From the NCBI RefSeq assembly GCF_015062615.1, contig NZ_SUUH01000002.1, positions 1 to 64,000 on the forward strand: 64,000 nucleotides of DNA, given 5' to 3'. The position numbers and the translations under genes are program-made. Source of the stretch: Denitrobacterium detoxificans. Lineage in GTDB: Bacteria; Actinomycetota; Coriobacteriia; Coriobacteriales; Eggerthellaceae. The notes below the pieces were generated by a model, which searched no databases, was not told the origin of the DNA, and saw nothing but the letters and a program-made list of their open reading frames with translations. This document shows positions 43,383 through 53,000 of the stretch, one piece after another. The number at the start of each line of letters is the position of its first letter. Positions within the stretch are counted from its first letter, which is position 1.

Positions 43383-44732
43383 GTGCTCTATCTTTCTCAG
43401 ATGCTGGGTCGCCCTGTCTTCGATGAAGATGGCGAGCGTATCGGATCTATCTCCGACCTGGCAATCCAAACGGGCGAGGTGTTCCCTCGCGTCACGAGCT
43501 TGGCCTTTAAGGGGCCGGGTAACGTGCCATTTATGATTAGTTGGCGCAAGTACGTCGATCGCTACGATGGCGACGCCGTGCGCCTTGCTGTGCCTTCTAC
43601 GGGCATTCGCTTTAGCTATCTGCAGCCTCAGGAAGTCCTTCTGGCGCGCGACCTCATGGATCGTCAGATTGTAGACACGCATGGCATGAAAGTCGTGCGC
43701 GTAAACGACCTCAAGCTGTCGGAAAGCGGTACTCAGCTCCGTCTCCTGGGCGCTGAAGTGGGTATTCGTGGCATTCTTCGCGGCTTGGCCCCTTGGATCG
43801 AGCGCGCTGTCGCTGGATGTGCGAAGCTTGTGGGCAAGCGCATCGACGAGCAGATCATTGCCTGGAATTACATGGACCTACTCGACCGCGACCTCTCGAA
43901 GGTGCAGCTCTCCGTTACGCACACGCGTTTGAACGAGCTGCATCCCGCCGACGTGGCCGACATTCTGGAACAGCTCGATCCTGCTCAGCGCGCTGCGGTG
44001 TTCGAGCATCTCGACGACGAGCGTGCTAGCGATGCCATTTCGGAAATGGAAGACGAGTACCAGGCCGACACCCTCGACGACCTCGATGACGCCCGCGCAA
44101 GTAAGCTGCTGGGCAGCATGGAGCCCGACGACGCCGCCGATATCGTGCGCGATTTGCCTTACGAAAAGGCCGAGCGCCTGCTGCGACTCATGGGTATGGA
44201 AGATGCTGCCGATATTCGCAACCTGCTGGGCTATCGCGATGAAACCGCAGGTGGCATGATGACTACGCAGGTGGTTGCCATGCAGGCCGGCGACACGGTG
44301 GCCGATGCGATCGAAGCCCTGCGCCATCTGCCCGAGGATTTCCCCAGCATCCACTATCTGTACGTGAACGACGAGTACGGCAAACTCGCGGGTGTGCTTT
44401 CAGTACGTAGCTTGGTGCTCGCCCAGCCCGAAACGAAGCTCGCCGACATCATGTTCAGCGACGACCTCATCACTGTTTTGCCTGATGAATCGGAAGACGA
44501 GGTTGCCGAGAGCATTTCGAAGTACAACTTGTGGGCTATTCCCGTGGTCGACGAGCGCGGCGAAATGCTGGGCATCGTAACCTTCGACGACGCCATTGAC
44601 GTTATCGAGGACGATGTCGAGGAAACAAAGAGCGATAATTTCACCCGCGGTGCGCTTCTTTCCATCATCGGAATCGTTGCGCTTATTGCATATACCCTGG
44701 TGGTGCTGCATATCGCGGGATATGCGGGGTAG
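43383..44732 (+). CDS. PRC-barrel / MgtE_N / CBS protein with one C-terminal TM helix
   Basis: A 449-residue protein. PRC-barrel-like domains occupy about residues 1-165, a MgtE N-terminal helical domain about 175-285 (LHPADVADILEQLDP and PDDAADIVRDLP repeats), and two CBS domains about 290-405 (ETAGGMMTTQVV onwards). A single TM helix closes the protein (GIVALIAYTLVVLHIAG). It thus has the magnesium-sensing cytoplasmic part of MgtE without its five-helix pore. The next gene, 3 nt downstream, is an NRAMP-type transporter, so this is probably its magnesium-responsive gate or partner. GTG 43383 follows TGGAGGA. Confidence 0.85.
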   Translation: MLYLSQMLGRPVFDEDGERIGSISDLAIQTGEVFPRVTSLAFKGPGNVPFMISWRKYVDRYDGDAVRLAVPSTGIRFSYLQPQEVLLARDLMDRQIVDTHGMKVVRVNDLKLSESGTQLRLLGAEVGIRGILRGLAPWIERAVAGCAKLVGKRIDEQIIAWNYMDLLDRDLSKVQLSVTHTRLNELHPADVADILEQLDPAQRAAVFEHLDDERASDAISEMEDEYQADTLDDLDDARASKLLGSMEPDDAADIVRDLPYEKAERLLRLMGMEDAADIRNLLGYRDETAGGMMTTQVVAMQAGDTVADAIEALRHLPEDFPSIHYLYVNDEYGKLAGVLSVRSLVLAQPETKLADIMFSDDLITVLPDESEDEVAESISKYNLWAIPVVDERGEMLGIVTFDDAIDVIEDDVEETKSDNFTRGALLSIIGIVALIAYTLVVLHIAGYAG

Positions 44733-44735
44733 GGT

Positions 44736-46067
44736 ATGAGTGCAATCAAGACTACGGAAGAGGTACTGGCCGAACGCGCTGAGCGTGGCGAGGATATCTT
44801 GCGCGATGCAAATGCGCCTGCTTCTCCCATAAAGAAGAAAAGTCGCCTGGCCGTCGTGCTCGCTGCCATGGGCCCGGGCATTATTACGGCCATGGCCGGC
44901 AACGATGCAGGTGGCATTGCCACGTATAGCACGGTGGGCGCCGAATTCGGCTTTGCATGCCTGTGGATCATTCCCGTTATGTGCGTGCTGCTGGTGGTTG
45001 TGCAGCTTACGGCGGGCCGTATGGGTGCCGTAACGGGCAAGGGGTTCGCGGCCCTCGTGCGCGAGCGCTTTGGCATTCGTCCCACGGCCTTGGCCATGCT
45101 GGCCCTGCTCATCGGCAACGTGTGCACCACGTTTTCCCAGTTCGCGGGTATTGCTGCTGGCTGTGGCATGTTCGGCATCCCCACGTGGGTGTCGGTCGTC
45201 GTGTCGGCGCTGGCGGTATGGCTGCTGGTAAGCGGTGGTAACTACCAGCGCGTCGAGCGCATCTTCCTCATTATCTCCTTCGTGTTCGTCACGTACATCA
45301 TTGCCGCGTTCATGGCGAACCCCGATTGGCCCAGCGCATTCCTCTCTACCGTGCAGCCGCAGATTGTCCAGTCGCAGAACTTCATTAGCCTGGTTATCTC
45401 CACGATTGGTACCACCATTGCGCCGTGGATGATGTTCTACGCCCAGAGCAATATCGTGGAAAAGGGCACGGGCACGGAAGAGGACGAAATGCTCGCCATC
45501 AGGGCTGATGCCGTTAGCGGTTCGGTTGCGGCATGTATTGTGGCCTGGTTCATCATCGTAACCACGGGTGCGGTGCTGTTCCCGGCGGGCGTGCACGTGG
45601 AAAGCGCTGCCGACGCGGCAAGCGCCCTGGTGCCCTTTGCTGGTCAGTATGCGCAGATCCTCTTTGCAGTGGGTTTGGTGGGCGCGAGCTTCCTGGCCGC
45701 TTGCGTGTTGCCCCTTACCAGCGCGTTTGTCGTGTGCGAGGCATTTGGCTGGGAAGCGGGTGTGGAATTCAGCTTCAAGGAGGCACCCATTTTCAAGGGC
45801 CTCATCACGGGCATCATCGTGTTCTCCGCAGCCATCGTGCTCATTCCCGACCTGGACCTAATGGGCGTCATGATCATGGCTCAGTTCATCAATGGCGTCA
45901 TCCTGCCCATTCTGCTGGCGTTTATGGCCATCATCGCCGCCGATAAGTATGTGATGGGCAAATATGCCGTAGGTCCCGTTATGCGGGTGCTCTTGTGGCT
46001 CCTGGTGGCCATCGTTGTGGTGCTTACCGTAATCCTGCTGGTCATGCAGGCGCTTGGCTTGGCGTAG
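44736..46067 (+). CDS. NRAMP-related (SLC11-like) transporter, likely magnesium
   Basis: A 443-residue protein with about 11 helices of the NRAMP fold. The TM1 motif of Mn/Fe transporters, DPGN, is changed: here it is GNDAGG, with Asp kept and Asn replaced by Gly. In TM6 the A-x-x-M-P-H motif becomes APWMMF, losing Pro-His. Such changes mark the NRAMP-related magnesium transporters, one of which was characterised from Eggerthella lenta. The upstream MgtE_N/CBS gene supports magnesium. A soluble tail of about 40 residues precedes TM1. A terminator lies 23 nt after the stop. Confidence 0.87.
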   Translation: MSAIKTTEEVLAERAERGEDILRDANAPASPIKKKSRLAVVLAAMGPGIITAMAGNDAGGIATYSTVGAEFGFACLWIIPVMCVLLVVVQLTAGRMGAVTGKGFAALVRERFGIRPTALAMLALLIGNVCTTFSQFAGIAAGCGMFGIPTWVSVVVSALAVWLLVSGGNYQRVERIFLIISFVFVTYIIAAFMANPDWPSAFLSTVQPQIVQSQNFISLVISTIGTTIAPWMMFYAQSNIVEKGTGTEEDEMLAIRADAVSGSVAACIVAWFIIVTTGAVLFPAGVHVESAADAASALVPFAGQYAQILFAVGLVGASFLAACVLPLTSAFVVCEAFGWEAGVEFSFKEAPIFKGLITGIIVFSAAIVLIPDLDLMGVMIMAQFINGVILPILLAFMAIIAADKYVMGKYAVGPVMRVLLWLLVAIVVVLTVILLVMQALGLA

Positions 46068-46089
46068 CGCTCCATTCGACTGCTTCTTT

Positions 46090-46126
46090 CGCTCCGCCTA
46101 GAGTATCTCTAAGCGGGGCGTTCTTT
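46090..46126 (+). terminator. Intrinsic terminator of the magnesium gene pair
   Basis: A stem of 8 bp plus 5 bp with one mismatch between (46090-46103 with 46107-46120), a TAT loop, then TTCTTT. Confidence 0.82.
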
Positions 46127-46247
46127 ATCTTCGTGTAGCATTGTTGCGTTTTACTATAGTGCGGTAAAGTGCGCCGGGAAACGGTTAGAATGGCTTGAAA
46201 CGCTGGCATGCGCGGTGCAAGGGAGCGCCGTAGATGAAGGGATGCTT

Positions 46248-47594
46248 ATGGGCGAAGATCAGAAGCTGGAACTATACCGCCACTTCACGGACATTAATTC
46301 CATCGACCCGTCATGGTACACCAGGTACGACGTAAAGCGTGGCCTGCGAAACGCCAACGGTTCGGGCGTTGTGGCCGGCATTACCAATATCTCCAACGTA
46401 CACGGCTACGTTATGAGCGATGGCGACAAGATTGCCGACGACGGCCGCCTTACCTTCCGCGGCTACAATATCTACGACCTTATCGGCGATGCGGGCAGCG
46501 AACGTCGTTACAACTACGAGGAAGTGGCATACCTGCTGCTCATGGGCAAGCTGCCTACGCAGGAGCGCCTTGATCAGTTTATCGCCGCGCTCGATGCGAA
46601 CCGCGACCTGCCCAATGGCTTTACGGCTTCCATCATCATGAAGGACACGCCGCTCGACGTCATGAACGTCCTGCAGCGCTGCATTCTGCTGCTGTATGCG
46701 TACGACGAGCATGCGGAAGACCGCAGCTACGAGCACGAAATTGCCACGGCCATCTCGCTTATTTCGAAGCTTCCGCGTGTTGCCGTGCTTTCTTACTATG
46801 CACTCCGCGCGCGCTATCATCACGAGTCGATGATCATGCATCGTTTCATCCCTGGTCAGAGCACTGCTGAAACGTTCCTTTCCATGCTGCGCCCCAACCG
46901 CGAATTCACGCCCCAGGAAGCGCGCATGCTCGACATCATGCTCTGCCTGCATGCGGAACATGGCGGCGGCAATAACTCCACGTTCACGTCGCGTCTGCTT
47001 TCCAGCGCCGATACCGATCCGTATTCTGCGTATTCGGCGGCTGTGGGCTCGCTGAAGGGCCACAAGCATGGTGGTGCGAACCACAAGGTGCGCGCTATGC
47101 AGGCCGAAATCAAGCAGAACGTTTCGAACTGGGAGAATGACGATGAAGTCGCCGATTATCTGGCGAAGATCGTCAACAAGCAGGCCTACGACCACAGCGG
47201 CCTGGTGTACGGCATGGGTCATGCGGTGTACACCAAGAGCGACCCGCGCGCCGTGGTGCTGAAGAAATATGCTTCCGAGCTGGCTGCCGGCACCGAATTC
47301 GAGGCTGAGTTCAAGTTACTCGAAGCTATCGAGCGCCTGTCTCCCGAGGTCATTCTTCGCGAGAAGGGCACGCGCAAGGATATGTGCGCGAACGTCGATA
47401 TGTATTCTGGCTTCGTGTATAGCATGCTTGGCATTCCGGAAGACCTGTTCACGCCGCTGTTTGCCTGTGCGCGTATGGCGGGCTGGAGCGCTCATCGCTT
47501 CGAAGAGATCGTAAGCGGCAAGCGCATCATTCGTCCCGCATACAAGAGCACGCAGAAGACAGAGGCGCCTTACGTGCCCATTCAGGAGCGCTAG
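46248..47594 (+). CDS. gltA: Citrate synthase
   Basis: A 448-residue citrate synthase, condensing acetyl-CoA and oxaloacetate. The catalytic residues are in their family motifs: His in LHAEHGGGNNSTF, His in YGMGHAVYTKSDPRA, and Asp in ANVDMYSGF. ATG 46248 is chosen, with AAGGG 6 nt before it; ATG 46242 and GTG 46215 are in frame but less well served. It is a single-gene unit. In an anaerobe it would feed glutamate synthesis through 2-oxoglutarate, linking it to GltBD. Confidence 0.95.
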   Translation: MGEDQKLELYRHFTDINSIDPSWYTRYDVKRGLRNANGSGVVAGITNISNVHGYVMSDGDKIADDGRLTFRGYNIYDLIGDAGSERRYNYEEVAYLLLMGKLPTQERLDQFIAALDANRDLPNGFTASIIMKDTPLDVMNVLQRCILLLYAYDEHAEDRSYEHEIATAISLISKLPRVAVLSYYALRARYHHESMIMHRFIPGQSTAETFLSMLRPNREFTPQEARMLDIMLCLHAEHGGGNNSTFTSRLLSSADTDPYSAYSAAVGSLKGHKHGGANHKVRAMQAEIKQNVSNWENDDEVADYLAKIVNKQAYDHSGLVYGMGHAVYTKSDPRAVVLKKYASELAAGTEFEAEFKLLEAIERLSPEVILREKGTRKDMCANVDMYSGFVYSMLGIPEDLFTPLFACARMAGWSAHRFEEIVSGKRIIRPAYKSTQKTEAPYVPIQER

Positions 47595-47689
47595 ACGTCT
47601 TCGTTTCTGGGTCGCGAAGACACTCGGACGGTTCTGGCCGTAAATTAGCCTTTTCTCGCTCCCTGAAGCGCATCAAGAACCCTTCTTAT

Positions 47690-47719
47690 GCCCCGCGGTT
47701 GCATACCGCGGGGCTTTTT
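47690..47719 (+). terminator. Intrinsic terminator of gltA
   Basis: A 9-bp GC stem (47690-47698 with 47706-47714), 7-nt loop, then five T. Confidence 0.92.
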
Positions 47720-48319
47720 GCGTTTCGAGGGGGTAGGGGAGGGTGTTTCCAATTGAGAGAATAATGAAATTGTCAATGAAAACATCATGTGTGAAACGAT
47801 ACAAAATCCTGTGATACCCATCGATTCTAAGCCCATGTTTTTAGGTAAATCGGGTACGTATTCGCTGCGTGGGGGTTACGGCATCTTAGAAGGCGTCTCG
47901 TAAAGAATCGGTATAAAAGGCCTGTTCAGCAGCATAGTTGAAATGAGATGGTATTTGCATCAAATTTTACTTGTCAATTAGTAATCAGCAATGTATCATC
48001 TACTTGCGGCTTAACTATCGCTTATTTATCAAACGCGGGGCTTGGGGTCCCTGAAATGACAACCGCCCCAATCACCCGGTTGGGTAGATAGCCCGCATCC
48101 CACTCGCAAATGGGCGCACGCAAATAGCTCATCGGGGGTTGGTGGGGTGCACCGCGCACATACAAAGGCCTTCTCGTCGTTTCTACGGGCTATTTCCTTG
48201 TAGGTACGATGTGCTAGACCTTTTCACCTAAAAACGGGCCTTAGAACGGCTCTGGTGGGTTTGCGCACGTATCTGCTCGAAATGTCTAGGTGCAGGAACG
48301 CCGCAGGGGGTTTTATATC
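47720..48319 (+). other. 600-bp AT-rich intergenic region with long leader
   Basis: No gene is supported. Between about 47755 and 48040 the sequence is visibly richer in A and T than the flanking genes. It contains a good plus-strand promoter at 47971-47999, which leaves a leader of about 310 nt before the next start. That leader may carry RNA structure (short complementary segments around 48030-48085), but I cannot assign it to a known class. Confidence 0.5.
47971..47999 (+). promoter_or_regulatory. Promoter in the long intergenic region
   Basis: TTGTCA (47971-47976) and TATCAT (47994-47999) are exactly 17 bp apart in an AT-rich setting, a good sigma-70-type match. It would transcribe the AlbA_2 gene with a long leader, or a small RNA. 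Confidence 0.6.
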
Positions 48320-49819
48320 GTGACAACGACTCATGCAGAGGACCTTCTGTATTCGCTTGTGGGGTATCCCAGCAATACGGAATGGCTGGCCTTCGTAGGC
48401 TCGGAAATCGACGTTCAGCAGATCGGGAAAGACGTGTGTGCTGTCGCCAATTCCGCGGCCTTTCATGGCCGGGGCAATGGCTATTGCGTCTGGGGCGTTA
48501 GTCCGAATTCCCATAAGTTCGTGGGCACTTCGTTTAGCCCTACAGAAACCAAGTCTCCATCTGGGCAAAGGATCGTTTCCTGGCTCAAGGCGAACCTCTC
48601 GGAAGGCACCCGCTTCTCGTTCGATGTGCTCGATGCATGGGGTAAGCGATTCGTGGTGCTCAAGGTCAACGCTGCCGCAGGTCATCCCGTACGTTTCAAT
48701 GGGAAGCCCTATCTGCGCCATGGCAACAAGACGAAGAAGCTGCAGGTGGGAAGCCCGCGCGAGGTAGAGCTATGGCATCGCGTACAGGGGCCGAATCGCG
48801 AGCTTTCCGTTGCCATGGAAGGCGTTTCGCCTCGTCAGCTGCATGAATTGCTCAACTTGGAGGCCTATCGAGCGCTCATGCGCAGCGGGCGCACCAATGG
48901 CGGGCTCGCGTATGTGGGGAATCTCACCGGAGAAGATGCCCTACTGGCCGACCTGGAAGAACGCGAGATCATCCGCGCTCAGGAAGACGGGTTGTATGCC
49001 ATTACCGTAATGGGTGCCCTCTTGCTTGCCACGAAGCTCAGCGCCTTCGATGAGCTGGCCCGACGCATGATTCGCATCGTGCGTTTCGCCGGCCGGGGCG
49101 CATATGAAATCGCAGATCAGGAAGTATTCGACGAGGGCTATGCCACGGCGTTGCCCAAGGCCGAAGCGTACATTGCCAGCAATACGCCCACGGGCGATCT
49201 GGCTGAAGGCGGCGTTTACCTGCGCGTGGGGCATGCATATCCTCGACGTGCGGTTCGCGAGCTGCTGGTTAATTCGGTGTTGCACCAGGACATCCAGGCG
49301 TTTACGCCAGGTCCGCTGGTGAGCATCTACGACAATCGCATCGAATTCAGCAATCCGGGTAGCAGCCTCGTTCCTCCTAATCAGATGCTTAACGCCCGTC
49401 CGAAAACGCGTAACGTGGCTCTTTCGACGCAGCTTCGCGACATGGGCATTTGCGAGGAGTGGGGCGTTGGTTGGGACATGGTGGTCCAGGCGTGCGAGGA
49501 AGCGCATATGCTGCCCCCGAAGACGGTGAGCACCGAAGAGGGTGGTACCGTGGTCACGCTTCGCCGCTGTGGTGGATACGAGGCAATGTCCAGGTCAGAT
49601 AGGGAATCTGCCGTGTATTGGCATGCGTGCTTGCGCTACGCTCAGGGCGAATCGTTCAGCAACACCACGCTCCGTGAGCGCTTTGGCCTGCCCAACGAGC
49701 GGAAAAACGTGCTTGCCATGTCTCGTCTCATTCGCGATTGCCAAACCGTGGGCCTCATCAAGGTCGAGAACGAAAAATCAGGCGCTAAATTCCGTCGTTA
49801 CGTGCCGGCCTGGGCATAG
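48320..49819 (+). CDS. AlbA_2-domain / RecG-like ATPase family transcriptional regulator-type protein
   Basis: A 499-residue soluble protein. The N-terminal domain (about residues 15-150) has the AlbA_2 pattern (NTEWLAFVGSEIDVQQIGKDVCAVANSAAF, cut here into its parts: NTEWLAF, IGKDVCAVANSAA, GYCVWGV). The middle holds a GHKL-type ATPase motif of the HATPase_c_4 kind (RRAVRELLVNSVLHQD, then YDNRIEFSNPG). The C-terminal part ends in a winged-helix-like region. Members are often annotated as putative DNA-binding or helicase-related proteins, with links to mobile or defence loci, but the role is not settled. GTG 48320 follows AGGGGG; GTG 48290 is also possible. It stands alone before the giant adhesin gene. 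Confidence 0.75.
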   Translation: MTTTHAEDLLYSLVGYPSNTEWLAFVGSEIDVQQIGKDVCAVANSAAFHGRGNGYCVWGVSPNSHKFVGTSFSPTETKSPSGQRIVSWLKANLSEGTRFSFDVLDAWGKRFVVLKVNAAAGHPVRFNGKPYLRHGNKTKKLQVGSPREVELWHRVQGPNRELSVAMEGVSPRQLHELLNLEAYRALMRSGRTNGGLAYVGNLTGEDALLADLEEREIIRAQEDGLYAITVMGALLLATKLSAFDELARRMIRIVRFAGRGAYEIADQEVFDEGYATALPKAEAYIASNTPTGDLAEGGVYLRVGHAYPRRAVRELLVNSVLHQDIQAFTPGPLVSIYDNRIEFSNPGSSLVPPNQMLNARPKTRNVALSTQLRDMGICEEWGVGWDMVVQACEEAHMLPPKTVSTEEGGTVVTLRRCGGYEAMSRSDRESAVYWHACLRYAQGESFSNTTLRERFGLPNERKNVLAMSRLIRDCQTVGLIKVENEKSGAKFRRYVPAWA

Positions 49820-49870
49820 TTCGATAGTAACCGCCAGGTGTCAAAATGAATCACCGCGGGTAGCAATCCC

Positions 49871-49899
49871 TTGTTATGCTACCGCAAATATGCTATTAA
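49871..49899 (+). promoter_or_regulatory. Possible promoter of the giant adhesin gene
   Basis: TTGTTA (49871-49876) and TATTAA (49894-49899) are 17 bp apart, about 110 nt before the start. An imperfect hairpin (about 49857-49885) overlaps the -35 and may terminate the previous gene or bind a regulator. Confidence 0.4.
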
Positions 49900-50010
49900 T
49901 CAGCATTAACCATCTATGCATGCGTGCGCATAGGTTGGGGTCCAAACATCAGTTGCAGCACAAAAGACCAGTTAAACCTAATAGCTGCACCGATCGAGGG
50001 GGTTGTCATT

Positions 50011-53000
50011 ATGGGCTCGCAAAGGGGAGCGGCGGCTTCGTGCGCCGCAAAAACCGGCTACACTTCTACCAAGAAGTCGAATTTCGAACGCCGGAAAAAA
50101 TTCCGCAAAACTGGATCGAATGCGTTAGCGCTCTTGCTAACGTTGGTGCTTGTTTGGCAAGTGCCTTCATTCGCATGGGGTGACGAAGTCCTCCAGGATA
50201 ATCTGGAAGCGGGTGGTGTCACCCTACCCACTGCCGCTGACATATCCTCTAGCTCTGATACGGGAGCGAATGCGACGGATGAATCCGCTGAGTCAGGAAG
50301 CAAGGACTCAGCGGATTCTTCGTCTTCTGGCAAGAATGGGGGGTCTAGCACCCAGGGTCTGAATGCGAGCGCAGACTCTGACGATGATGACTCTGCCACG
50401 ACGGGGGAGGGTACCTCCTCCAGCGCCAAGTCTGGTCTCTCGGCGCAGAGCGATGAAAATGGTGCCTCCCTTATCCCCCAGGGAGATTCTTCGGATGGCA
50501 TGGTAACCATCTATGTGTATCAGGATGGTTGGTGGGCGTGTAATTCGGATGACTCAACCGATTACGCATCGACCCCCCTTGATCCTGGAGCGGGCGATTA
50601 TGCAAAGGTATTTAAGTTTCCGAGTTGGACTGACTATGATGATAATACTGGCGATCCTTACACTTATTCATCAGGCAGTTCTTCTCCGATTGCTGTTTCG
50701 ACGTACGATTCTATTGAATGGCCGTATACCGTAGGGGCATTTTCTCAGGACCCTGATGGAGATGGCAATATTGACGGCTATCAAGCTTCGCCTTGGTGGG
50801 TTGTTGGCTATCTCTATACTGGTTCGTTGTATATCCCGGATGACACTACTGTTTCTGATGCTGAGAAGCGACAGAACAAAGACTGGGGTCCGTCCGCAAA
50901 TGGCTCTCAGTACTTTAACGGGAATATGGGTGACCCGTCGGCGTTCGGCGATGGGGTGTCTGACTGGGGTCATCTTGTTGCAACCTGGGATCCGTGTGGT
51001 AGCTATCAGGTCATTTTCAATGATGTTAATGACGGTCAGTTGTTTACCGTTCAAGGCATGGTCTATGGGGATGAGGTCCCTTACTTCGAGGAGTATGAAG
51101 AATTTGGTCGTTATACGGCTGCTGGCGATCGTAATGAGAATGATTTCACAGCCTATTTGAGTGAAGCGTGGCCGAGCGATTCTGCTGAGCAATATGCCTA
51201 TAAATTGCCTGCGGTAAGGTGGGGCTCTTGGTACAACATTACTAATGGCAACACTTCGAGGCTGTATCCGTTCGACTCTACTCACAATCATCTGTACGAC
51301 ATTATGAATGGCGGAACTGTTACGTCTCCGTTTGATGACGCGGCGTATCGCGACGTTGATGGCGAGTATAAGAAGAACTTTAGTAACAAGTCCGAAGATG
51401 ATTTCGATCCTGGTGGATTTACTTTGTATCCGACGATTAGCGTTGAATACAAAGATGGATCTTCGTCTCCGACGACTGTGACGATAATGAATCCTTTCTC
51501 CACCAATTCGACGATGGCGTCTAATGTTGAAGACGATGCGTATGGCCACGTACTGCCCATTGACGACTCTCAGCTTTCCTCCCTCGACTTTGGCGACAAT
51601 GCGGATGGCTGGACGTTCTATAAGGCGGGGGATTCTGCGGGTACCCCCACCGGTTACCTCGAGGGTACCTCTTCCACATCTGGCGAAATGGTCATTACCG
51701 GTGACGCCAGCGGAAACATGTACGTCAATGGCGATAAGGTTGATTCGCAGTCTATCGATTCCGATGGCAGCCTTATCCTTATCGAGAATGGCGAACATTC
51801 CGATGGCGCTACCAATGTAACTCTTACGCTTAGCGGTCTTACCGACGATGGCGATACGACTGCGGAAGCGGCTTCTACCGCCACTATCACCGGCCTGGAC
51901 AAAGATGGCACTAGCAATACCGCTACCGTTAATGGCACGAACACCATGAGCCTGGAAAAGGGCACGTCGCTTACGGGGGCTACCCCCAGCATCGGCGATG
52001 TGGTCGTGCTGAATGGAAAGAATTACGAATTCAAGGGTTGGAAGGTGGGTTCTACCACGGCAACCCTGGATACCGACATTACGGATAACACGTTTACCGC
52101 GAATACGACGATCTATGCGTACTATGAAGAGCAGCCGGCTGCTGCCACGTATACGGTGACCATCGGCAATGCGGTTCCCGATAAGGGAACGCTGGCGGGT
52201 ACCCCCACGGTGACGGCATCGAAGTCTGCTGGTGGAACGGTGGGGATTGGTGGCACGTTTGCCGTAGACCAGGGTTCGGCTATTAGTACGGCTCTGTCGA
52301 GCATTACCGCCAGCAATCCTGCTTCTTCGAGTGACGACTATGCGCTTGCCGGTTGGATTGTAGACGGCAACACGGCTACGGTTTATACCGATTCGCAGCT
52401 GCTCGCCCTCGTTCCTACGGGCGACATTACCATTAGCCCTTACTATACGATCAATACGTATACGCTCACCATCGAGAATCCCGCTAATACGTCACAGGGC
52501 ACTGTAACGGGTGCGCCTCTTACGTTTACGGTGGATTCGGGTGGAAGTATTCCTTCTACCTCCTCCATTCCCGTTGTTGCGGGTACTGGCTACGTGCAGG
52601 ATGGTTGGGAATACACTGAGGATGACGGCTCGGGTGGCTGGACCGGCTGGGCCGACGCCACGGATGATCCCTGGACGCATACAATGGTCGTGAATACCAA
52701 GATGCGCCCGAAGTTCGTTGCTACGCATACGGTGACCATCATCGTCTCTGGTAACGGTACCATTGGATACACGGGCCTGGATTCCTCGGGTTCCGCTGTT
52801 TCCGATACGGGCAAAACCACGCTTACGTTTACCGTGCGCGACGGTGAGAAGCTGTATCAGCCCAACGGTGCAAGCAATAACGATGAGGTTTCTACCCTTA
52901 CGGCTACCGCCGGTACCAATGCCGCCTTCACGGGTTGGTATCAGGGCTCTTCGCAGCTGTCTACGGCCACTACGCTTACGGGCGACGGCTCGACTGCGCC

